Source of the DNA: an uncultured Bacillota bacterium
GTDB lineage: Bacteria; Bacillota; Dehalobacteriia; UBA4068; UBA4997
Length of the DNA: 11,201 nucleotides
Assembly: GCA_948907985.1 (NCBI GenBank)
Contig: CAQWMM010000055.1
Coordinates: 1 to 11,201 of the forward strand
Direction: 5' to 3'
The position numbers were made by a program, and so were the translations under genes. The notes beneath the pieces are model-generated. The model worked only from the letters and a program-made list of their open reading frames with translations, made no database searches and was not told the origin of the DNA. Of the stretch, positions 6,448 through 11,201 are shown one piece after another. The first letter of the stretch is position 1. The number at the start of each line of letters is the position of its first letter.

Positions 6448-7056
6448 TTAGGCTTCAACGTTCACCGGCTGATAATTGGGATCGGCGGATTTGGGAACGT
6501 AAATCGGCCCGCCAACATATTTAATAATCACGTCCGGCATCTGCGCTACCGAAATCTCAATATCGCCGGGAACGAACTCAAAGCTGGCGTTATCCACTTT
6601 CCAATCAAAGTTCAGCTTATCCATTTCATACAAAATCTGGAACTCGCCGCCCTCCGCCTCGATATTCACGCCGCCTTTGGGCAGAAAATCCAGGCTGGGC
6701 TGAACATTGGCAGCTTCGCGCTGCGGCTCCGACAAAATCTGACCTACCACATCATCACCAACCTTAGCGTTTAAGAACAATTTACCATGCTGGGCATAAG
6801 CCGCCGTCGCCTGATACGCGGCCTGCCGCCCGCGGCCTGCCGCCTGCGTAATGCTGCGCATCGGCGTCGGTGATACAGAATTGCGCGCCTCAAAAGTATC
6901 CATCTTCAAACGAATCGGCCGGCTGTTGATCTTGATACCGCCTTTATCACGGCTGATCTCCATTTCCGCTGTACCGCGCCGATACTCCAGCTGCGCATTT
7001 TTTGTCTTCATCTCAATTTCAATCGGTACAGTTTTGATTTCAATTAAGGGATACAT
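6448..7056 (-). CDS. DUF6470 family protein (YviE-like), function unknown
   Basis: A 202-residue protein of the family found between flgL and fliW in many motile Bacillota (yviE in Bacillus); its role in flagellar assembly or control has not been defined to my knowledge. Sequence features: an N-terminal repetitive beta-rich stretch (MYPLIEIKTVPIEIEM, then lines alternating hydrophobic and polar residues to about residue 55), a small Ala/Gln-rich helical centre at about 68-95, and a second beta-rich region with FDWKVDNASFEFVPGDIEI near 150-168. There is no signal peptide or membrane segment, so it is probably cytoplasmic. It starts at ATG 7054-7056 after GGGGAGG. The 81-base leader in front of it carries the CsrA-site-like hairpin described separately, and it is the first gene of the segment leading into fliW-csrA. 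Confidence 0.88.
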   Translation of the reverse strand: MYPLIEIKTVPIEIEMKTKNAQLEYRRGTAEMEISRDKGGIKINSRPIRLKMDTFEARNSVSPTPMRSITQAAGRGRQAAYQATAAYAQHGKLFLNAKVGDDVVGQILSEPQREAANVQPSLDFLPKGGVNIEAEGGEFQILYEMDKLNFDWKVDNASFEFVPGDIEISVAQMPDVIIKYVGGPIYVPKSADPNYQPVNVEA

Positions 7057-7066
7057 AACTTTTCAA

Positions 7067-7110
7067 CCTCCCCATATCCCAATTTTTTATAATATTGACA
7101 ATCCCTGTCA
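7067..7110 (-). promoter_or_regulatory. Candidate CsrA-binding leader ahead of DUF6470-fliW-csrA
   Basis: On the minus strand (the mRNA sense), TGACA-GGGAT-TGTCA at 7110-7096 forms a 5-bp stem with GGGAT in the loop. The core ACAGGGAT matches all eight positions of the ACARGGAU core of the published CsrA SELEX consensus, with GGA presented in a loop as that consensus requires. Two further GGA motifs follow: GGGAT near 7081-7077, and one inside the Shine-Dalgarno GGGGAGG (7073-7067). One distal hairpin site plus one overlapping the ribosome site is the arrangement known from the Bacillus hag leader. Binding itself is inference. Confidence 0.5.
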
Positions 7111-7137
7111 TTATACAACTAATATATTATGTTCTGC

Positions 7138-8172
7138 TTATCTCATATAGTCTATCAGCGATTCCGACAAAATGTTCATGCCGATTTTCAGCGCGGCGTT
7201 ATAACAATACTGCGCATAAATCATACCGGTGATTGCCTCGGCCTCATCCATTTGTTCAGTATCCAAAATCTGGGTATTCAGGGTGTCTTTTTCCGAGTTC
7301 AGTTTGGTGCCGTTAGTTTCCAAAAACTGCGCTTTGGTGCCCAGCTCCACAAACTTAACGTTCATCTGGTCCAGCGAGGTTTGCAGCTTTTTACTCAACC
7401 GGTTCAACACGGCCTCGTCGCTGGCCGGCTGAAATTTGCCGTCTTCAGTGCTGCAATTAAGCAGAATTTCGCTGATTTGCTTCATCAGAACAATCGCGTT
7501 TTGTGGGTCCCCGTCCTTATCGGTACCATAGCCTAAAAAGTCAATGCCGGAAAGAGCCGAGTTATAAACGGTAGTTTCAATCGGCTGGCCGTCAATAGTT
7601 TCCTGCATGCCCAGACCAATATCTACATAAGTTTTTTCATTGTTCATTCCATTCAAAACCTTGGCGTCGCCGGTAGTAACATCCTCACCGCGAAACAGCA
7701 GAGATTTGCCATCCGCGCCCCACTCAAAAGGAACATTCAGGCCGTCGGCCCCGGCGAAGATAAAATTGCCGGAATAGTTGGCGTTCATAGCCTGCACGGC
7801 GGCGTTAGCCGCCTCGGCAATAGCCTGCCCAAGCGCGGGACGGCCGGTGCCGTCCGGGGTGTTCAAGCCACGCAGAGTGCCGTCGTTGGCAATATAATAG
7901 CCCAGCTTGTTCTTAACCTGGTCGATTGTGTCATAGGCCTGGCTGAAAGTGCTGTACACGTTATCATTATTGCGGATCTGCGCGCCGTTGCGCCAGTGAT
8001 CGCGCCGCAGCTGAAAAGCCTTGCTGGCCGCCGCCGGATCCTCCGCATAGGAGTTAAAAGTGCGGCCGGTTTCTACCTTTTCCATTGCGTCGGCCAGTTT
8101 TTTATAAGAACCCTGCAAATGGTTCTTATAACCATACATCAGGCCGCCGGTGGTTATACGATATAAATTCAT
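7138..8172 (-). CDS. flgL: Flagellar hook-filament junction protein FlgL (HAP3)
   Basis: Exported flagellin-like protein that forms the second junction ring between hook and filament. The 344-residue product is somewhat longer than the 300-320 usual for the family. The N-terminal flagellin-type helical domain (about 1-140) has MNLYRITTGGLMYGY, KLADAMEKVETGRTFNSYAE with DPAAASKA, and the NYSGNFIFAGADG motif near 130-145. The C-terminal helical domain (about 260-344) ends LKIGMNILSESLIDYMR. The middle is a variable domain. It starts at ATG 8170-8172 behind AGAGGTG, 21 bases after the flgK stop. It should be an FlgN client. The 81-base gap downstream separates it from the DUF6470 gene. Confidence 0.96.
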   Translation of the reverse strand: MNLYRITTGGLMYGYKNHLQGSYKKLADAMEKVETGRTFNSYAEDPAAASKAFQLRRDHWRNGAQIRNNDNVYSTFSQAYDTIDQVKNKLGYYIANDGTLRGLNTPDGTGRPALGQAIAEAANAAVQAMNANYSGNFIFAGADGLNVPFEWGADGKSLLFRGEDVTTGDAKVLNGMNNEKTYVDIGLGMQETIDGQPIETTVYNSALSGIDFLGYGTDKDGDPQNAIVLMKQISEILLNCSTEDGKFQPASDEAVLNRLSKKLQTSLDQMNVKFVELGTKAQFLETNGTKLNSEKDTLNTQILDTEQMDEAEAITGMIYAQYCYNAALKIGMNILSESLIDYMR

Positions 8173-8193
8173 AATATTACACCTCTATTTCTT

Positions 8194-10188
8194 TTAAACG
8201 GCGGTGCCGTTAACCAGTTTGTCGATCATCTCATCCAGCGTCGTCAGCAGGCGGCAGGACGCGGAATAAGCCTTGTTATACTGCATCATGGCGATTGCCT
8301 CATCGTTCAGATCCACGCCGGAAACGCTGTCGCGGTCGCCGTAGAGATCGTTCACCGCACTGATATAGTTGTTCATACGTCCGCTGGTAACCCGGCTGTC
8401 GTCCGCCAGATTGGAACAAATCTCCGTCAGAAAGTCCTGGTATCCGCCAGTAAAGAACGATGTTTCCCAGGTATCCGACTGTTTGTTGGCGTCCAAATCG
8501 CTGGGACGGAAGTTGTGATCATTATCGGCCACAATGCTTAAAATATGTTGAATATTATCCTGCAAGGTGCTTTGCGGCCGGTCGGGATCAATCGGCTGTT
8601 TGGTCTGCAAAATTTTCGTCGCGCCGGTGGCCCAGGCGTTGGAAATGGAGATATTCCCCGCCGTAATATCATCGGTATCATTGTTGTTGCCATTGTTGCT
8701 GAACAGCGGGCCGCCTTTATAATAACTGTACAGCGGATTGGTTACATATTTGGTTCTGTCATTTTGGTCAACCAACGGTTGCGGCGGATCCTGGGCGTCC
8801 AAAAATACCGGTTTATCCTCTGTAAGCTTCTGCGGCTTGGCGTTATAATCGTCTTTAACGTAATACTTATACTCGCCGTTAACGTATTTCGCAACCAAAG
8901 GCTTACCCGTTGTATTGCCAACCGGATCGCCATTGGCATCGGTCTGCACCATATACAGAGTAGAATCGGGCAGGGTGTTGGCCTCGTTCAAAGAATCCGC
9001 AAACTTTTTGGCCATCAAATCCAGCGCTTTTTGATAATAGGGAATACCGCGCTTAATGTTGGCGTCCAAATCACCCATGCCATCCTTGGCCTGCACATAA
9101 GGCGGCTTAGTTTTATCTTGACCTTTTATATCATCATAGGTGGCAAACTCGCCTTTTTCGGTCAGCAGTTCGCGGCTGGCCTGCAAGCGGCCATGCAGAT
9201 CATTGTCCGTCAGCCAAACCGCCTCCGACTTCTTACCGTCTTTTTCATAAGTAAGCCCGACAGAGTTTTTCAGTTCTGCCAGCTGAATATCATAGTTGGG
9301 GCCGTATTTCGGCGGATTTTCCTGCGCCATATGTACATTAAACTGCGTAACATATTCGCCGTTAATTAACTGCTGCTTGTCATGCCCCAGGGATTGGCCG
9401 GTCTTGGGATCCAACCGCTCGTGGCTGTCCAGTTCCACAATCAGCTTTTCCACCATCATGCCCGCGCCCACCGGTTCCATTTCATAGCGCACGTCAATCG
9501 CCACATATTCGGAAAGCTGATCCAGCAGCAAATTGCGCTCGTCGCGCAGCTCCAGGCCCGGGCCGCCATGAATATCACTCTTGCGGATAGAATCGTTCAG
9601 GTTTTGGATCTTCTTCAAAATGGTGTTAACCGTATCAATATCCTGCTTAAAGCCGCTTTCCGTATTCTGGCGGATAGTTTCCAGCTTGTTGGCGTAAGTG
9701 TTAAACAGCGATACCAGCGACTTGGCCGAACCTTGAACCAGCGTATCAAACTCATCTTTGCCGGCGCCGCTGGCCGCCATATCCGTCAGTTGGGCCACCA
9801 GATCATTAAACTGCGCCTCAAAAATACCCTCGTCGTCCTCGCCTTTGCCAACCTCATCCAAAATACCAGCCAGTTGTTTCAGACCTTTCATTTTGGTTTC
9901 ATAAGCGCCGACGCTGCTCATCTCGGTGCGATAGCGAATATCCAGATAGGGATCGCGCAACTGCGAAACACCGGTGGTGATAACGCCGCCGCCAACTCTG
10001 GCCTCCCATTTGGTGCTGTAACGGTCAGCGCCCTGCATATAAAGACTTTTCTGGTCCAAACGCTGCCGGGTGTAACCCTCGGTGTTAATGTTGGTGATGT
10101 TGTTGCCGGTAACCTCCATGGCCTTTTGGGCGGCATAAATACCCAGTTTAGCCATGCCGTAGGCGCCGGCGGTTGAAATCGTACCCAT
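8194..10188 (-). CDS. flgK: Flagellar hook-associated protein FlgK (HAP1)
   Basis: First junction protein placed on the finished hook. The 664-residue product is longer than Bacillus (about 500) or enteric (about 550) FlgK, with the extra length in the variable middle (about 240-560), including a polar NNGNNNDTDD stretch near residue 500. The N-terminal rod/hook-type domain shows AAQKAMEVTGNNITNINTEG then YTRQ at about residues 20-43, the signature of axial proteins. The C-terminal axial domain at 623-664 reads SGVDLNDEA, MMQYNKAYSAS and LTTLDEMIDKLVNG. It starts at ATG 10186-10188 after AAGGAG, 17 bases after the flgN stop. FlgN is its expected export chaperone. Confidence 0.97.
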   Translation of the reverse strand: MGTISTAGAYGMAKLGIYAAQKAMEVTGNNITNINTEGYTRQRLDQKSLYMQGADRYSTKWEARVGGGVITTGVSQLRDPYLDIRYRTEMSSVGAYETKMKGLKQLAGILDEVGKGEDDEGIFEAQFNDLVAQLTDMAASGAGKDEFDTLVQGSAKSLVSLFNTYANKLETIRQNTESGFKQDIDTVNTILKKIQNLNDSIRKSDIHGGPGLELRDERNLLLDQLSEYVAIDVRYEMEPVGAGMMVEKLIVELDSHERLDPKTGQSLGHDKQQLINGEYVTQFNVHMAQENPPKYGPNYDIQLAELKNSVGLTYEKDGKKSEAVWLTDNDLHGRLQASRELLTEKGEFATYDDIKGQDKTKPPYVQAKDGMGDLDANIKRGIPYYQKALDLMAKKFADSLNEANTLPDSTLYMVQTDANGDPVGNTTGKPLVAKYVNGEYKYYVKDDYNAKPQKLTEDKPVFLDAQDPPQPLVDQNDRTKYVTNPLYSYYKGGPLFSNNGNNNDTDDITAGNISISNAWATGATKILQTKQPIDPDRPQSTLQDNIQHILSIVADNDHNFRPSDLDANKQSDTWETSFFTGGYQDFLTEICSNLADDSRVTSGRMNNYISAVNDLYGDRDSVSGVDLNDEAIAMMQYNKAYSASCRLLTTLDEMIDKLVNGTAV

Positions 10189-10205
10189 ATATATACACTC
10201 TCCTT

Positions 10206-10727
10206 TTATGCTCCAAAATCCAGTTTTTTATGCGGTGTTTCGCCCTCCGGCGGTTTGGCCGCCGCGCCGCGCTCGGTGGGCACGCTGTGCAGCGCCGTCC
10301 GGGCAGGCTGCCGGTCGCCAGTCTGTGTTGTGTCAGCCCCGCCAAGCAGCTGGTCAATCTCACGCAGGCCGCGCTCCAGCGCCATGCGCGCCGCCGAAGA
10401 AACACTGTTATAATCAGCGTAACTGCTGCGCAAAACCTCGGCTGCCTTGGCGGCCTGCCCTTTCAGCTCCGGCGGGAAATGGCCGGCCAAAGCCGACAAA
10501 TTAACGCCGGCCAAACCAAGCGCCTGCAACATTTTGCCCCGGCGTTGTTCCAAACTGCGCAGTGTCAGGCTGATGGCCTGTTCCTGGCGAATACATTCAT
10601 CCACCGCCGGCAAGTCGGCGCTGTGTACGGCGTCCAGCTTGCGGCTTTCCACGCCCACCAGCTGGTCGATAACGGTCTTAATCTCGGCCAAAAGCTGCAA
10701 ATAACCCTCATGCGTCATCTCCGCCAT
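10206..10727 (-). CDS. flgN: FlgN-family flagellar export chaperone
   Basis: Cytoplasmic chaperone for FlgK and FlgL, which are encoded immediately downstream. The 173-residue product is helical and Leu/Glu/Arg/Ala-rich over about residues 1-128 (YLQLLAEIKTVIDQLVGV; ECIRQEQAISLTLRSLEQRR), the coiled-coil layout of FlgN proteins. The last 45 or so residues are polar, Pro/Ala-rich and probably disordered. It begins at ATG 10725-10727, only 3 bases after the flgM stop, and its strong Shine-Dalgarno GAGGAGGTG lies in the last codons of flgM, so the two are translationally coupled. Assignment rests on clear context plus compatible sequence character; a strict alignment was not possible. Confidence 0.9.
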   Translation of the reverse strand: MAEMTHEGYLQLLAEIKTVIDQLVGVESRKLDAVHSADLPAVDECIRQEQAISLTLRSLEQRRGKMLQALGLAGVNLSALAGHFPPELKGQAAKAAEVLRSSYADYNSVSSAARMALERGLREIDQLLGGADTTQTGDRQPARTALHSVPTERGAAAKPPEGETPHKKLDFGA

Positions 10728-10730
10728 AGG

Positions 10731-11048
10731 CTACACCTCCTCATAGAAAAGCATTTTCCGGGCAATATTCTGCGCGTTCACCCGATACTCGCCGGACTGC
10801 ACCTGCCGGCGCAGACTGCTGATAGTACCGGTGGTGGTAACGGTGCGAACCTCCTGCGAGATTTTGCTTTGCAGCTGCTTTTGGAAAGAATTTTCCGCCG
10901 CAATCGTTACCGTATCAAATTTAGATCCCGTCTGGCGAACGGTGTTCTCCGGCTTGCCAGTCTGACTGGCCGGCCGGCCGGCTGCGTTGCCGGCGGCGGG
11001 ATTAATCGCGGGATTAATCAAAATTCTGTTATTGGGCGATATTCTCAT
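10731..11048 (-). CDS. flgM: Anti-sigma-28 factor FlgM
   Basis: FlgM binds sigma-28 and prevents late flagellar transcription until the hook is complete and FlgM is removed or exported. The 105-residue product has the expected make-up: an Asn/Ala/Pro-rich flexible N-terminus to about residue 43, FDTVTIA at 44-50, then the helical sigma-binding part with ISSLRRQVQSGEYRVN followed by AQNIARKML at about 76-100 (family pattern: hydrophobic positions, GxYxV, then IAxxML). It starts at ATG 11046-11048 with AAGGTGG nine bases upstream. It is the first gene of the block and coupled to flgN. Confidence 0.94.
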   Translation of the reverse strand: MRISPNNRILINPAINPAAGNAAGRPASQTGKPENTVRQTGSKFDTVTIAAENSFQKQLQSKISQEVRTVTTTGTISSLRRQVQSGEYRVNAQNIARKMLFYEEV

Positions 11049-11138
11049 ATCTCATCGCCACCTTTCATAATTAGCTATTATTGTATATCTTCTATTTATA
11101 TTATATATTCTTATGTTAATTTATATATTATTTTCGCG
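11049..11138 (-). promoter_or_regulatory. Very AT-rich region upstream of flgM
   Basis: Apart from the flgM ribosome site, this stretch is almost all A and T, in sharp contrast to the flanking GC-balanced coding DNA. A perfect TATAAT is present on the minus strand at about 11103-11098, but no acceptable -35 hexamer stands 16-18 bases before it, and no TAAA/GCCGATAA sigma-28 pair is seen. It is the natural place for the operon promoter, though I cannot fix one. Confidence 0.3.
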
Positions 11139-11143
11139 GCGGT

Positions 11144-11201
11144 CTGACTACTTTTGGAAAATAGAGGGGCCAATCCGGCGATAGCGAGTCGCCCCGGTCA
11201 G
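11144..11201. other. GC-rich foldable element at the right edge
   Basis: CTGAC (11144-11148) pairs with GTCAG (11197-11201), enclosing GGGGC (11166-11170) with GCCCC (11191-11195); an alternative inner stem is GGCGA (11177-11181) with TCGCC (11189-11193). All are perfect arms. No ORF with a ribosome site covers the element; reading frames on both strands either hit stops or run off the edge, so the 3' end of an upstream gene cannot be excluded. The strand of any RNA is unknown. Confidence 0.35.

Noticed and set aside
7095..7123. TTGACA at 7095-7100 as a plus-strand promoter inside the flgL-DUF6470 gap
   Set aside because: No good -10 hexamer at 16-18 bases; it would transcribe antisense to flgL, and the bases are better explained by the TGACA/TGTCA hairpin.
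8545..10176. Long plus-strand open frames opposite flgK (274 and 264 codons)
   Set aside because: Antisense shadows caused by the codon bias of flgK; compositions rich in Ile/Gln/His and no start signals.

Overview
The window is a late flagellar gene cluster from a motile Gram-positive-type bacterium. Gene content and order closely follow the Bacillus subtilis late flagellar block (flgM-flgN-flgK-flgL-yviE-fliW-csrA ... fliD-fliS-fliT). The FliW/CsrA pair, the DUF6470 protein between flgL and fliW, AGGAGG-type ribosome binding sites and occasional TTG starts all point to Bacillota. The FliD and DUF6470 sequences look more like anaerobic Clostridia (possibly Oscillospiraceae or relatives) than bacilli, but the family assignment is a judgement from sequence appearance only.

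Layout: every gene but one lies on the minus strand, so transcription runs from high to low coordinates. A first block runs from 11048 to 5713: flgM (anti-sigma factor), flgN (chaperone), flgK and flgL (hook-filament junction), a DUF6470 protein, fliW and csrA. Gaps are 3-21 bases, or overlaps, except for an 81-base gap between flgL and the DUF6470 gene that contains a hairpin resembling a CsrA-binding site. A second minus-strand block runs from 5130 to 1471: fliD (filament cap), fliS (flagellin chaperone) and a FliT/FlgN-like small helical protein. It is preceded by a good sigma-28-type promoter at 5304-5330. After a 110-base gap comes a methyl-accepting chemotaxis protein whose 3' end runs off the left edge. 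Between the two blocks, on the plus strand, sits a single comFB-family gene (5377-5709). It converges on csrA with a 3-base gap and diverges from fliD.

Together these genes finish the flagellum after the hook is built. FlgM holds sigma-28 in check until it is exported. FlgN, FliS and the FliT-like protein escort FlgK/FlgL, flagellin and (by position) FliD. FliW and CsrA form the translational switch that matches flagellin synthesis to export. The chemoreceptor supplies input to the motor. The ComFB-family protein belongs to a group recently described, to my knowledge, as cyclic-dinucleotide receptors, so it could be a second-messenger input into motility.

Points of most interest: the flagellin gene that normally follows csrA is missing and the comFB gene occupies its place in reverse orientation; the leader of the DUF6470-fliW-csrA segment has a CsrA-site-like hairpin plus further GGA motifs reaching into the Shine-Dalgarno; FliD is about twice the usual length with four similar internal modules; and the right edge holds a GC-rich foldable element in otherwise AT-rich DNA. 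No tRNA, rRNA, CRISPR array, insertion sequence or attachment site was seen.
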